DNA of 64,000 nt from Dama dama (taxonomy: Eukaryota > Chordata > Mammalia > Artiodactyla > Cervidae): NCBI RefSeq assembly GCF_033118175.1, contig NC_083714.1, positions 11,098,001-11,162,000 of the forward strand. Reading direction: 5' to 3'. A program made the translations under genes and the position numbers. Under the pieces are notes generated by a model that saw only the letters and a program-made list of their open reading frames with translations, was not told the DNA's origin and ran no database searches. Shown piece after piece: positions 1 through 12,560 of the stretch. Position 1 is the first letter of the stretch; each line of letters starts with the position of its first letter.

Positions 1-835
1 GATGTGCTGGTTAGGATGTGGAAAAATTTTATCCCTTACTCACTGTTGGTGGGAATGTTTAAGTTGTTAAAACCACAATGGAAAACAGTTGGAAGATTAT
101 TAAAAAAATTTAAACTAGAACTCATATAATCCAGCAATCCCACTTTTGGCTATATATCTAAAAGGACTGGAATCAAAATCTGGAAGAAAAATATGCATTC
201 CCATATTCACCGCAGCATTGTTCACAAAAGCAAAGACATGGGAACAATCTAAATGTCCATTGAGAGATGAAGGGATAAAGGAAATATGGTGTATAAATAC
301 AAAAGAGTATTATCTAGCCTTAAAAATGAAAAATCTTGTCATTTGCTGCAACATAGGTGAATTTGGAAGACCTGCTAAGTGAAATCAACCAGAAACAGAA
401 CAAAAAATACTACACGATCCCACTTATATCAGGAATCTAAAGTAGTCAAACTCATAGAAGCAGAGAGTAGAATCATGCTTACCAGGGGCTAGGAAGAGGG
501 GTAACTGAGGAAGTGTTCATCAAAGGGTATATAGTTTTACATATACAACATGAATAAATCCTATAGATTTATCATATAGCATAGCATATATAGTTAACAA
601 TACTGTATTTGATAATTAAAATTTTGTTAAAAGGATAGATCTTATGTTAAATGTTCTTATCAAAAGAAAAACTGGAGGGAGGAAATTTCTGGAGGTGATG
701 GTTAAGTTTAGGGCATTGTATTGGTGATTGTTTCATGGTGTATATGTACCTTCAAACCCAACAAAATGCATATATTAAATATGCACAACTTTTTTTTAGC
801 TTTTTTTATAATATCAAACATACTTCAATTAAAAA
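1..835 (+). mobile_element. Old L1: end of ORF2 and 3' UTR (cut by window edge)
   Basis: Degenerate L1 ORF2 C-terminal phrasing (cagcaatcccacttttggc, accgcagcattgttcacaa, caatctaaatgtccattga) then an L1M-type 3' UTR ending in an A-rich tail at about 830. Many stops; no coding capacity. Confidence 0.8.
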
Positions 836-2420
836 GAAAAAACTTAACCAAGGAAGTGGAGGACTTATACACTGAAAACCACAACACACTGCTCAAAGAG
901 ATTAAAGACAACACAAATAAATGAAAAGATGTCTCATGTTCATGGAGTGGAAGAACAAATTTTTGAAATGTACATACTATCCAAATTAATTTACAGATTT
1001 AATGTAATTCCTATAAAAATCCCAATGGCATTTTTTGTAGAAATACAAAAACAACCCTAAGATTCGTAAGGAACCAGAAGGGAACCCTAAGTAGCCAAGC
1101 AATCTTGAGAAGAAAGAACAAAACTGGGGAGGCCTCACACTTCTTAATTTCAAAATATGTTACAAATTTACAGTAATCAAAACAGTATGATACTGGCATA
1201 AAGATAGACATGTAGACTAATAGAAGAGAATATAAAACCCAGAAATAAATCCACACACATACAGTCAACTGGTTAATGCCGGGGGTGGGGGGTGGCGGGC
1301 AAGAATACACAATGGGGAAAGGATAGTCCCTTTGACCAACAGTGTTGGGAAAAGTTGATATCCACATGCAAAAGTATAAAACTGGCCTCATTATGTCATC
1401 CACAAAAATCAGCTCAAATTGGATTAAAGATTTAAACATAAGGCCTGAAACTCTAAAACTTCTAGAAGATAGTATAGGCGGAAAACCTCATTTTACTGGC
1501 TTTGGCAATGATTTCTTAGATATTACAGCAAAAGCACAGGTAACAAAAGCAAAGGTAAAGTGGGACTGTATCACTAAAACACTTCTGCACAGCAAAGAAA
1601 ACAAGTGAAAAGACAACCTACAGAATGGGAGAAAATATTTGGAAACTATATATCTGATTAGAGGTTAGTATCTAAAAAATGGGCAAGTGATATAAATAGG
1701 CATTTCTTCAAAGAACACATACATAAAATAAGTGTTGATGAGGATGTAGAAAAATTGGAATCTTTGTGCATTTTTGGTAGGAATGGAAAATGGTGCAACT
1801 GCTATAGAGAAAAGTATGGAGGTTCCTCAAAGAATTAAAAATAGAACTACCATATGATTCAAGAATCCCACTTCCAGTTATTTATCCAAAATAATTACAG
1901 TCAGAATTTTGAAGAGATATCTGAACTCACGTGTTTATTGTAGCACTGTTCACAATAGCCAAGAGGTGGAAGCAACCTAAATGTCCATCACAGATGAATG
2001 AATTAAAACAACAACAACAAATGTGGCATATACATACAATGGAATATGATTTGGCTAGAAAAAAGGAAGGAAATCTTTTTTTTTTTTTTTTAGGAAATCT
2101 TGTAATATGCTACGACATAGATGAGCTTTGAGGGCATTATGCTGAGATAAGCCAGTCACAGAAGAAAAAGTACTGCATAATTTCACTTTATATGGTATCT
2201 ATTGTAGTTAAACTCACTGAAGCAGAGAATAGTAGCTGCCAGAACTTGAGAGGATGAGGAAATGGGGAGTTGCTGTTCAATGGGTATAAAGTTCAGTTAT
2301 GCAAGATGAAAAAGTTCTAGAGATATGCTGTAAACATTGTGCCTATAGTTTACAATACTGTAATATACACTTGAAATACTGTTAAAGGTAGATCTCAGGT
2401 TACATGTATTTTACTATACT
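836..2420 (+). mobile_element. Old L1M fragment, ORF2 to 3' end
   Basis: A second L1 copy starts in ORF2 reverse-transcriptase/C-terminal sequence (atgtaattcctataaaaatc, aatggcattttttgtagaaa), passes cagtcaactggttaatgccg, and ends in 3' UTR near 2415. A short T-run at 2077-2090 interrupts it. Confidence 0.75.
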
Positions 2421-3030
2421 GGAGGAGAAAGAGATGCATAAGTTACTTACTTTATAACTTAAAAAAAACTTGAGAAAAAATTCAGATAGGAGCAGCAAAA
2501 GCAAACAGCTAGAAAACAGAGCCAGCTTAAATGACTTATCCGCTGAAATATACGAGTAAATATGTTGAACATTGCGATAAGCAGTAGACTCTTTATGTCT
2601 CAAACCCTTTACAAGCTGGATATTCACATATTTAGCATTTAACTATACTCTTAAAGGCAAGGGCATAGAATAACTGACTTGTAATTCACTTAAGTAATTT
2701 CAGGTGATCTAGTTTTGGTTCTGAAATAGCTCCAAAAATATACATATATATGCATACATACATACAATACACATGGTTATGTATGTATGTATATATCCAC
2801 AACATACATACATATTTATATATACAAAGATACACACAAAGACAAAACTAGGCTCAAAAACAAGATAAATATTTCTGTGAAAGAGAAAAACAGAAACTTC
2901 AAGTGATAATAGAGGATGAAACTCTTCCTGGTATCCCTCTGCAATTATTGTTTTATATTTTTTGAACTTTATGTAAATGGTATTATACTGCATGTGTTCT
3001 TCTGCATCCACCTATTTAAGTTTTTTAAAA
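2421..3030. other. Unassigned AT-rich DNA with ATAC/ATGT microsatellite (2740-2850)
   Basis: No gene or confident repeat family, apart from a degenerate tetranucleotide tract of atac/atgt units at about 2740-2850. The open frame through the tract on the minus strand is composition-driven. Confidence 0.5.
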
Positions 3031-3190
3031 ACAGACTTTATTTTTAAAAGTTTTAGATTTATAGAAAAATTGAGGGGATAGTACAAAGAATTCCCATACA
3101 CCCCACACCCAGTTTCCCTTATAATTAACATCTTACTTTATTACAGCACATTTCTTTAAATAAACCAATATTGGTATATTATTGTTAACT

Positions 3191-4005
3191 GTCCTGTTTG
3201 GGACTCTCTGTGCTTTCTGGATTTGATTGACTATTTCCTTTCTCATATTAGGGAGTTTTTGACTATAATCTCTCCAAATATTTTATCAGACTCTTTTTCT
3301 TCTTCTGGGACCCCTATAATTCAAATGTTGCTGCATTTAATGTTGTCCCAGACATCTCTGAGACTGTCTCCAATTCTTTTCATTCTTTTTTCTTTATTCT
3401 GTTCCTTGGCAATTATTTCTACCATTCTATCTTCCAGCTCACTTATTTGATCTTCCTCAATCTGCTATTGATTCCTTCTAGTGTATTTTTAATTTCAGTT
3501 ATTGTATTGTTCATCATTGTTTGTTCTTTAATTCTTCTAGGTCCTTGTTAAATATTTCTTGTATTTTCTCCATTCTATTTCCAATATTTTGGATCACCTT
3601 TACTATCATTATTCTAAATTCTTTTTCAGGTAGATTGCCTATTTACTCTTCATTTATTTGGTCTTGCAGATTTTTACCTTGCTCCTTTGTCTGCAACATA
3701 TTTCTCTGTCTCCTTCATTTTGTTTAACTTACTGTGTTTGGGGTCTCCTTTCCACAGGCTGCAGGGTCATAGTTCCTCTTGCTTCTGGTGTCTGCTCCAA
3801 GTGGGTGAGGTTGACCCAGTGGTTTGGGTAGGCTTCCTGGTGGTGGTGGGGAACTGGTACCTTTGTTCTGGTGGGTGAAGGTTGGATCTTGACCCTCTGA
3901 TGGGCAGGGCCATGTCAGGTGGTGTGCTTCAGGGTGTCTGTGAGCTTAGTATGACTTTAGGCAGCCTGTCTGATAATGGGTTCCTATCCTGTTAGTTGTT
4001 TGATG
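3191..4005 (-). mobile_element. L1 5' UTR/ORF1 segment, antisense
   Basis: The plus strand reads T/C-rich L1 antisense sequence (gggacccctataattcaaat, tgttgtcccagacatctctg), continuing to the L1 5' UTR-like stretch ggtgaggttgacccagtggt. It directly abuts an L1 3' segment in the opposite orientation. Confidence 0.65.
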
Positions 4006-4878
4006 CTCAACATCACTCATTATTAGAGACATTCAAATCAAAACTACAGTGATATATCACCTCACACTGATGAGAATGACCATTATCAAAAAAATCTACA
4101 AACAATAAATGCTGGAGAGGGTGTGGAGAAAAGGGAACCCTCTTGCACTATTGGTAGGAATGTAAATTGATACAAACACTATGGAGAACAGTATGGAGGT
4201 TCCCTAAACAACAGAAAACAGAACTACCATATGATCCAGCAATCCCACTACTGGGCATATACCCTGAGAAAACCATAATGCAAAAAGACACATGTACCCT
4301 CAGTGTTCACTGCAGCACTATTTACAACAGCCAGGACATGAAGGCAACCTAAATGCCCATTGAGAGATAAATGGATACAAATGTGGTACTTAGCGATAAA
4401 AAAGAATGAAACTGGGTCATTTGTAGTGATGTGGATGGACCTAGAGTCTGTGATACAGAGGAAGTCAGAAAGAGAAAAACAAATATCGTTTATTAATGTA
4501 TATGTATGGAATCTAGAAAGATGGTACAGATGAGCTTATCTGCAGGGCAGGAATAGAGATACAGATGTAGAGAATGGATATGTGGACACAGCAGAGGAAG
4601 GGGAAGGTAAGATGAATTGGGAGGGTTGGATTGACATATATACACTACCATGTGTAAAACAGATAGCTAGTGGGAAGCTGCTACATAACACAGGAAGCTC
4701 AGCCCAGGGTTCTGTGATGATGGGGTGGGATGGGGTTTGGGGTGGGAAGGAAGCTCAACAGGAATGGGATATATATGTACTTACAGCTGATTTATGTTGT
4801 ATAGCACAAACCAACACAACATTGTAAAGCAATTATACTAAAAAAAAAAAAACCCACAACCCACAAAAAACACAAAAC
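4006..4878 (+). mobile_element. L1 ORF2 3' end and 3' UTR, sense
   Basis: Contains the artiodactyl L1 phrases gctcaacatcactcattatt, aataaatgctggagagggtg and ccatatgatccagcaatccc, then a 3' UTR and an A-rich tail at 4841-4885. Together with the inverted segment on its left it may be a single 5'-inverted insertion. Confidence 0.8.
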
Positions 4879-5408
4879 AATAAAGTCCGTAGCTTATTTA
4901 GATTTCCTTAGTTTTTCTCTAACATCCTTTTTGTGTTCCAGGACTCCATCCAGGATATCACAGTACATTTAGTTTTCATATGTCTTTAGTCTCCTCTTTG
5001 CTATGGCAGTTTCTCAAACTTTTCTTATTTTTAATGATCTTGACATTTTTGAGGAGTACTGGTCAGATATTTTATAGGATGTTCCACTACTAGAATTTTT
5101 CTGCTGTTTCTCATGGTTATATTGTGGTTATGGATTACTAGAAGGAAGATTATAGAGAAAAAGCAGCAACTCTGATCACATTATACCAAGCATACATACT
5201 ATCAACATGATTTATGACCGATCTTTGCTTTGATTGCCTGACTGAGGCAGTGTTTGTTAGGTTTCTACACTGTAACTTAATTTTTTTTTCCTGTATTTCC
5301 ATTCTGTACTCTTTGGAAAGACATCACTAAGAGTAGCTCAAAATTAAGCGGTTGGGAGTTATGCTTCCTTTCCTTGAGGCAGAGCATCTACTAGTACATT
5401 AACCATTT

Positions 5409-5965
5409 TTTAAAATTAATCAATTTATTTTAATTGGAGGCTAATTACAATTTTGTGGTGGTTTTTACCATACATTGACATGACTCAGCCACAGGTGTAC
5501 ATGTGTCCCCCATCCCAAACCCCCCTCCCACCTCTCTCCCCATCCTATCCCTCTGGGTTGTCCCAGTGCACTGGCTTTGAGTGTCCTGTTTCATGCATCA
5601 AACTTGGACTGGTCATCTATTTCACATATGGTAATATACATGTTTCAATGATATTCTCTCAAATCATCCCACCCTCACCTTCTCCCATAGAGTCCAAAAG
5701 TCTGTTCTTTATATCTGTGTCTCTTTTGCTCTCTTGCACATAGGGTTGTCATTACCATCTTTCTAAATTCTCTATATATTTGTTAATATACTGTATTGGT
5801 GCTTTTCTTTCACTTTGTATAATAGGCTCTAGTTTCATCTAAATTATTAGAACTGACTCAAATGCATTCTTTTTAATAGCTCAGTAATATTCCATTGCAT
5901 ATATATACCACAACTTTCTTATTCATTCATCTGCCAATGGACATCTAGGTTGCTTCCAATTATTC
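5409..5965 (-). mobile_element. Bovine-type L1 3' end, antisense, 5' truncated
   Basis: Reads antisense: tttattttaattggaggcta, caattttgtggtggtttttaccatacattgacatg, then 3' UTR into the end of ORF2 (gccaatggacatctaggttgcttcc). The same 3' end appears as two tiny insertions at 11.8 and 12.8 kb. Confidence 0.8.
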
Positions 5966-6310
5966 TTCATGTGATATTTGTCTCCTCTCCCTCATTTATT
6001 GATTCACTGAATGATCTTAGTATCAGTATTGGCTCACAGATATTCTATACTTTGGGTTATAATCCAAAATTAATTTACCTAGTTTGTTGTACAAATTGTT
6101 CCATCTTTAGTTACTGGAAAACTCTCAGTTGGCTCCTGTGTGCCTCTGACATATCCCCAACAATATTTTTACATTATTTTAAGCACCTGATTACTTTCTT
6201 GCACTACAACATGCTCAGCATCTTTTCTCCCATTCCTTCATTGAGGTTGTGTTATATATTTGTAATAGTTAAATTCTCGTCACAGTCTGCATTCTTTCCA
6301 GGGGTTACTC
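5966..6310 (-). mobile_element. Ancient L1M-type repeat (continuation of the 3-5.4 kb copy)
   Basis: Sequence such as actttgggttataatccaaa and tcagttggctcctgtgtgcc belongs to the same old family as 4880-5408. Family assignment uncertain. Confidence 0.45.
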
Positions 6311-7531
6311 AATCTCCTAAATGATTTTTTTTTTTAATTTATATTAAGGGTCATTCTTTATGCTGTACAGTTTCATGGGTTTTGACAAATGCATTTCTCA
6401 CATCCACTATCATACTATCATACAGAAAATTTATACTGCCCTAAAAATCCTCTGTGTTCACCCATTACTCTCTTCTCCACTCCTCCTGAAGTCCTGGCAA
6501 CCACTGTTTACTGTTCCTACAGTCTTGTGTTTTTCAGAATGTCATATAATTGAAATCGTACAATATGTAGTCTTTTCAAACTGGCTTCCTTCACTTGTTA
6601 ATAAGCATTTATAGTCCCTCTATGTCTTTTTGTGACTTGGCAGATTATTTCTTTTTATTGCTGAATTATATCCCATTATATAGATGTAGCACAGATGAAT
6701 GCATCCACTCATCTATTGAAGGACACCTTGATTGCTTCCACTTTCTGGTAATTATGACTAAAAACTGCTGTTAACAGTCACATGCTGGTTTCTGTATGAA
6801 TGCAAGTTTTTAAATCAATTGAGTAAATAACTAGGAACTTCATTACTGGATTGTATGGCAAAGCATGTTTAACTTGGTAAGATACTGCCAAACTATCTTC
6901 CAAAGAGGTTGTGCCATTTTGCATAAGAGCAATGAATAAAAGTTCCTGTTGTTTAGCATCCTCAATAGTATTTGGTATTGTCAATTTTAGCCATTCTAAT
7001 AGGTGTGTAATGGCATCTCATTATTATTCTACTTTGCAATTTCCAGGTGACAAATGATGATGAACTTCTTTTCATATGCCTATTTGACAAGTATATAACT
7101 TCTCTGGTGAGGTATCTGTTCCTTTGCCCATTTTTAAATTGAGTAGTTTGTTTTACTACTGTTGAGTATTAGGAGTTCTTTGTTGTATTTTGGATATAAG
7201 TACTTTATGAGACATGTGTTTTGCAAATATTTTCTTCCGGTGTGTGGTTTGTCTTTTGATTCTCTTAAAAGCATCTTTCATATAGCAAAGTTTATAATTT
7301 TAATAAAGTAGGATTTATCAATTTTTTGTCTCATAAATCATGCTTTTTGTGTTGTACCTATAAATACATCACCAAACACAATGTCACTTAAATTTTATGT
7401 TTTCGTCTAGAAGATTCATAATATTATGTTTTACATTTAAATCTATAATCTATTCTGAGTTAATGTTTTGAAGAATGCAAAATCTATGTCTAGATTTTTT
7501 TTTTTTTTGCATGTGGATATACAGTTGTTCT

Positions 7532-7800
7532 GGAGAAGGCAATGGCACTCCACTCCAGTACTCTTGCCTGGAAACTCCCATGGACAGAGGAGGCTGGCAG
7601 GTTGCAGTCCATGAGGTCGCTAAGAGTCAGACATGACTGAGTGACTTCACTTTCACTTTTCACTTTCATGCGCTGGAGAAGGAAATGGCAACCCACTCCA
7701 GTGTTCTTGCCTGGAGAATCCCAGGGACAGGGGAGCCTGGTGGGCTGCCATCTACAGGGTCGCACAGAGTCGGACAAGACTGAAGTGACTTAGCAGCAGC
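7532..7800 (+). mobile_element. Bov-A2 SINE (dimeric)
   Basis: Two BovA units: the first begins ggagaaggcaatggcactcc, the second ggagaaggaaatggcaaccc, ending in the (agc) tail. A perfect 13-bp target duplication atacagttgttct flanks it (7519-7531 and 7801-7813). Confidence 0.95.
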
Positions 7801-8971
7801 ATACAGTTGTTCTAACAAAATTTGTTGAAAAGAGTATCCTTTCTCCATTGAGTTGCCTTTGCTCCCTTATCAGAGATCAGTTCACTATATTTGTGAAAGT
7901 TTACTTCTGGAGTCTTTATTTTACTCAATTTATTTTGTTTTCAACCAGCATCAAACTACTTGATTATAGTTAGTCTTAAAGTTAGGTAACATCAGTCTTT
8001 CAACTTTGTTCTTCTTCTTCAGTATTGTGTTGAGCATTCTGGATATTTTCTCTTTCCATATAAACTTAGAATTAGTGTGTCTATATCCAGCATATCTATA
8101 TGCTGGGATTTTGTTGGGACTGTGTCTTCCAATCTATAAACAGAGAATATCTCTGCATTTATTTATGTCTTTAATTTTTCACCAGGGTTTTATATTTTTC
8201 TGCATATAGATCCTACACATATTTTGTTAGATTTGCACCTTAGATTAGATTTGTGCCTTAGTATTTCACTGTTTTGTGGTGCTATTATAAAGGGTGTTGT
8301 GCTTTTTATTTCAATTTTAATGGTTCATTTCTTGGTATACAGGAGAGCAATTGATTTTCAAATACAAATCATATATCTCCAACTTTCATATACTCCTTAG
8401 TTCTAGTAATTGTTTCATGTTCTTGTTGATAGATTGGAATTTTCTACAAAGACATACATGTCACCTATTAACAAAGATAGCTTTATTTTTTCCTTCCCAA
8501 TCTGTGTGCTTTTTAATTTCTGTTCCTTTACTTTTTGCACTAGCTAGAATTTCAAGTACAGAGATGAAAAGAAATTGAAAAGGGGGACATACTTGTCTTG
8601 TTTCTGATCAGAGGAGAAAACATCCAGGCTTTCACCATTAAGTATGATGTTAGCTGTGGGGTTTTGTTGGTATACTTTACCAAGTTGAAAATGTTCCCCT
8701 CTATTCCTAGTTTGCTGAGAGTTTGTGTCATTAATGGGTGTTTGTATTTTGTCAAATGCCTTTTCTACATCAACTGAAATAATATTTTTTCTTCTTTAGT
8801 CTGTTGGTGTGGTAGATTACATTAATTGGCTTTCAAAAGTTGAATCAGTCTTGGATATCTGGAAGAAATCCAATTTAATAATGATATGTAATTATTGGAT
8901 TCGATTTCCTAATATTTCATTTTTTAATCAAAATATTTTTTAATAAAAATATTTCGATTTTCCTAATACAA

Positions 8972-9868
8972 CAGTCCCCCTTTATCCAGTTTCAATTTCT
9001 GTGGTTTCAGTTACAAAGGTCAACTGTGGTCTGAAAATATTAAATGGAAAATTCCAGAAGTAAACAATATATAAGTTTTAAACTGTATACCTTTCTGAGT
9101 AGTATGATGAAATCTTGTACCATTCCACTCTCTCTGGCTCTGTCCCACCCAGGACATGAATCATGCCTTTGTTCAGCATATCCACCCTGTATGCCCCATT
9201 AAGTAGCCATCTTGGTTATCAGATCAACCATCACAGTATTGCAGTGCTTATGTTTAAGTAACCTTTCAGTTAATAATGGCCACAAAGCTCAAGAGTAGTG
9301 ATGCTGGCAATTTGGATATTCCATAAATTAAAATTTTTCATAGGTAGGTACTGTTGCTTAGTCGCTCAGTCAAGTCTGACTTGTCTTGACCTCATGGACT
9401 GCAGCACGCCAGGCTTCCCTGTCCTTTACCATCTCCAGGAGTTTGCTCAAACTCATGTCCATTGAGTCAATGATGCCATCCAACCATCTCATCTTCTGTT
9501 GTCCCCTTCTCCTCATGCCCTAAATCTTTCCCAGCTTCTGGGTCTTTTCCAATGTGTAGGCTCTTCACATTAAATGACCAAGGTATTAGCGCTTCAGCAT
9601 CAGTCCTTCCAATGAATATTTAGGGTTGATTTCCTTTAGGATTGACTGGTTTGATCTCCTTGCAGTCCAAGGGACTTTCAAGGGTATTCTCTAGCACCAC
9701 ATTTTGAAAGCATCAATTCTTCGGTACTCAGCCATCTCTATGGTCCAACTCTCACATCCATATATAAGGAAAAAACAAAAACAAAACTAAGTTTCAGTAC
9801 AATCTGTGGTTTCAAGCATCCACTGGGGGTCTTGGAATGTATCTCCTGAAGATAATAGGGGACTACTC
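8972..9868 (+). mobile_element. Tigger-class DNA transposon remnant split by a BovB tail
   Basis: Left end cagtccccctttatccagtt through aatattaaatggaaaattcc to about 9340; right end tttcaagcatccactggggg to about 9868. The terminal sequences are inverted relative to each other (cagtcccc / ggggactac), as in TcMar-Tigger elements. Only the ends survive; no transposase frame. Strand arbitrary. Confidence 0.7.
9350..9768 (-). mobile_element. BovB (RTE) LINE 3' fragment, antisense
   Basis: Antisense BovB 3' end: cttagtcgctcagtcaagtc, actgcagcacgccaggcttc, through the RT C-terminal region to about 9768 with an A-rich tract. It is inserted in the Tigger remnant. Confidence 0.9.
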
Positions 9869-11092
9869 TATTTAGAACTTTTGCATCTATACTCAAGAGA
9901 GATATAGGTTCATGGTCCTTCTTTACTGTAATATCTTTATCTGATTTTGGTATTAACCTAAGGCTGATTTCAAAGTCAGTAAGAAAGTGTTTCTTTTGCT
10001 TCTATTTTCTGGAAAAGACTGTAGAGAATGGATATTTTCTGCTCTCTTTTAGTGTATCAATTATATCTTTTTATAATTTTTAGTAAAATGCCTTAGAGTT
10101 TGCAATATAGCTTTAAAACTAATCTAAGTCCACTATCACATAATATGATACCACTTGACAGATAGTGGAGATACCCTGTAACAGTTATACACACCAAATA
10201 CAATTCCTTCTTTCTATCCTTCATTCTATCATTCCTGCCATCCATTACACTTATTCATATCCTCTAATTACCTATCATGTTGCTATTACTACTTGGAAGA
10301 GTTATCTTTCAGATCATTTAAAATAGGAAATTAAAAATTCTATTTCACCTTCGTGTATCCTTTCTCCTACACTCTTCCTTTCTTTATAGAGATCTTATTT
10401 TCTGACATATATAATTTTCCTTCTCTCTGGAGAACTTTTAAACAGAAATATCTCTTGTAAGGCAGGTTTCCTGGTGACAAGTTCCCTCAGTGTTCCCTCA
10501 GTTTTTGTTTGATAGTCTTTATTTTTCCTCCACTTTTGAATGACTGTTTTTCCTGGATACTGAATTATAGGTAGGTATTTTTCCCTTTCATCACTTTAAG
10601 TATTTTACTCCACTCTCTTCTTGCTTGCATGATTTCTGAGGACAAATCCAATGTAATTATTATCTTTATTTCTCTATTGGTAAACAGTTTTTCTCTGGCC
10701 GTTTCCAAGATTTTCTCTTGGTCTTCAGTTTTCTGTGTTTGAACATGATATGCTTAGGTGGTTTTTTTTTTGGTATTTATCCTACTTTGTGTTCTTTGCT
10801 TGGATCCTGGATCTGTAATGCGTTATCTGTCATTGATTTTGGAAAATTCTCAGTCATTCTTACTTCAAATATTTCTTTTTTTCCCCTTCTGCTCCTTTCT
10901 TCTTCCACTATTCCAATAATGTGCATGGTACACCTTTTGAAATTGTCCTTGGATATTCTGTTACATTTTTAAAGTCTTTTTTTAAATCTTTGCATTTCAG
11001 TTTGGAAGGTTTCTATTGACATGTCTTCAAGCTACTAACTCAATCTTTCCTCTTTTGTTTCCAGTCTGCTGATGAGCCTATCAAAGGCATTG

Positions 11093-11216
11093 TGTTTTTT
11101 TTTTTTTTTTTTTTTTGGTCATGCCACATGGTTTACAGAGTCTCAGTTCCCTGACCAGGGATTGAACCTGGTAATGAAAGCCCAGAATCCTAACCACTAG
11201 GCCACAGGGAACTCCC
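11093..11216 (-). mobile_element. CHR-type tRNA-derived SINE, antisense
   Basis: T-run then gtcatgccacatggtttaca, agggattgaacctggtaatg (reverse of a tRNA B box) and cactaggccacagggaactc. Short repeat aaaggcat on both sides fits a target duplication. Confidence 0.88.
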
Positions 11217-11794
11217 AAAGGCATCATTTCTGTTACACTGTTTTTGATTTCTTACATTGCTTTCTAGAGTTTCTCTGTCTGCTTGTATTATCCATTTGTT
11301 CTTGCATGTTGTAAACTATTTCTAGCAGACTCATTAGCATATTAGCTATAGCTATTTTTTAAAAACCTGTGTCATATCTGAGCTTTGTTCTGATGTTGGT
11401 TTTGTCTCTTGAGACTGTGGTTTATCTTTTGGTAAGCTGTATCACTTTTTTGTTGAAAGGAAAAAATCATTTCTTTTTTGTTACATTATATGTAACACAG
11501 TAGAAACTGAGATAAACAGGCCCTTCATGTGAGGTTTTATGTTGATTTGGCTAGAAGTTGGGCTGTGTTTAATGTTTGCTTTAGCTGCAGGTGTCAGAGG
11601 TTTTTCAGTTTCCTCTAATATCCTTGTTTTTGTCTCCCTTGTTTTCTTTGAGTTTCCCTAAAAACATTTTAGAGTTTGAGCCTTGAAGGTTCTTCAGTTA
11701 TAATTCAGTTATCATACTGAAGACCTGTTGATGTGGTAGTAAGGTGCAGGGTATGGGAAAACATTCTGCATCTTATAATTAAGTCTCAGGCATT

Positions 11795-11866
11795 TTTTTC
11801 ATTTATTTTTATTAGTTGGAGGCTAATTACTTTACAATATTGTAGTGGTTTTTGCCATACATTGAC
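11795..11866 (-). mobile_element. 72-bp L1 3'-tail insertion
   Basis: Only the last bases of a bovine L1 3' UTR (reverse: ttagttggaggctaattact, ttgccatacattgac) plus a short poly(T). A perfect 14-bp target duplication aagtctcaggcatt lies at 11781-11794 and 11867-11880. Confidence 0.9.
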
Positions 11867-12560
11867 AAGTCTCAGGCATTTACTGTGCCCATGTACCCAG
11901 CCTGTAACCTTCACAAGTATTTCACAGCTTTTATTCTCTTTCTCGTAGATGACACAGTAAGACTAGAGGGGCCTGGAGTTCAGTAATTTCCCTTCTCCCA
12001 TACTAGAGAAGGCTTTGGTTAAGTTGTTTTACTTGCTGGATAGCTCTCTGTTAGGTAGAAGCTCTGGATGTATTTCAAGTTGATTCTTTTTCCTATCAAC
12101 ATGCCAGAAACAGACTTATTCTTGGCTCTTTACATTGAGAACCCAGTGGGGTTCCTGGAGGTAAGAGTCATGAAAATGTGGGGGCCCCCTTAGATTGTGG
12201 ACCCCAGAAGTTTATTACTCAAACACTAATCTATACTGTTTCCTGCAATTTGTCAAAGTTACCACTTATGTGTTCCTACCAATTTATGGCTCAGTGCTTT
12301 CTGCTTCTGATAAGCAGATCTGGGAAGTGATTCTTTGTAATTGCCTGTCTCTCCAGATTTCAAGGTTGCAGTTTGCTCTCTGACTTCAAATCTCTGATGA
12401 ATCCAAGAAAATTCATTGATTTTTTTAGTCTGTTCAGCTGTTCTTCCTGTTGTAAGACAGTAGTGATGACTTCTAAGCAGTTTACATGTTGGCACTGAAA
12501 CCCAAAGTCTCAAACAAAACATGTTTCATTCAACATTGTTTCATTCATGTTGATACCTGT

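Larger units (their letters stand above)
3031..5408 (-). mobile_element. Ancient L1M-type repeat split by a later L1 insertion (pieces 3031-3190 and 4880-5408)
   Basis: The left piece (gaggggatagtacaaagaat, acaccccacacccagtttcc) and the right piece (tttttgaggagtactggtca, atactatcaacatgatttat) are adjacent parts of one very old interspersed repeat known elsewhere in mammals. The 1.7-kb L1 between them inserted later. The same repeat resumes at 5966-6310 after a bovine L1 insertion. The family (L1M) and strand are my best guess. Confidence 0.5.
6311..10075 (-). mobile_element. Long old L1M copy, antisense, interrupted by Bov-A2 and Tigger/BovB
   Basis: Antisense L1 3' UTR and ORF2 run from about 6315 (gcataagagcaatgaataaa, tgtgtggtttgtcttttgat, gatagctttattttttcctt, ctactacatcaactgaaat-like text) to about 8968, and resume at about 9869 (tttgcatctatactcaagag). 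A Bov-A2 (7532-7800) and a Tigger element (8972-9868) interrupt it. All frames are decayed. Confidence 0.75.
10076..12560 (-). mobile_element. Old L1M 5' UTR-type region, antisense
   Basis: A long T-rich stretch matching L1M 5' sequence in reverse (ccaagattttctcttggtct, tgaacatgatatgcttaggt, tttcagtttggaaggtttct, ttcttgcatgttgtaaacta). It carries a CHR SINE at 11093-11216 and a tiny L1 tail at 11795-11866. Right boundary approximate; 11900-12560 is less certain. Confidence 0.55.
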
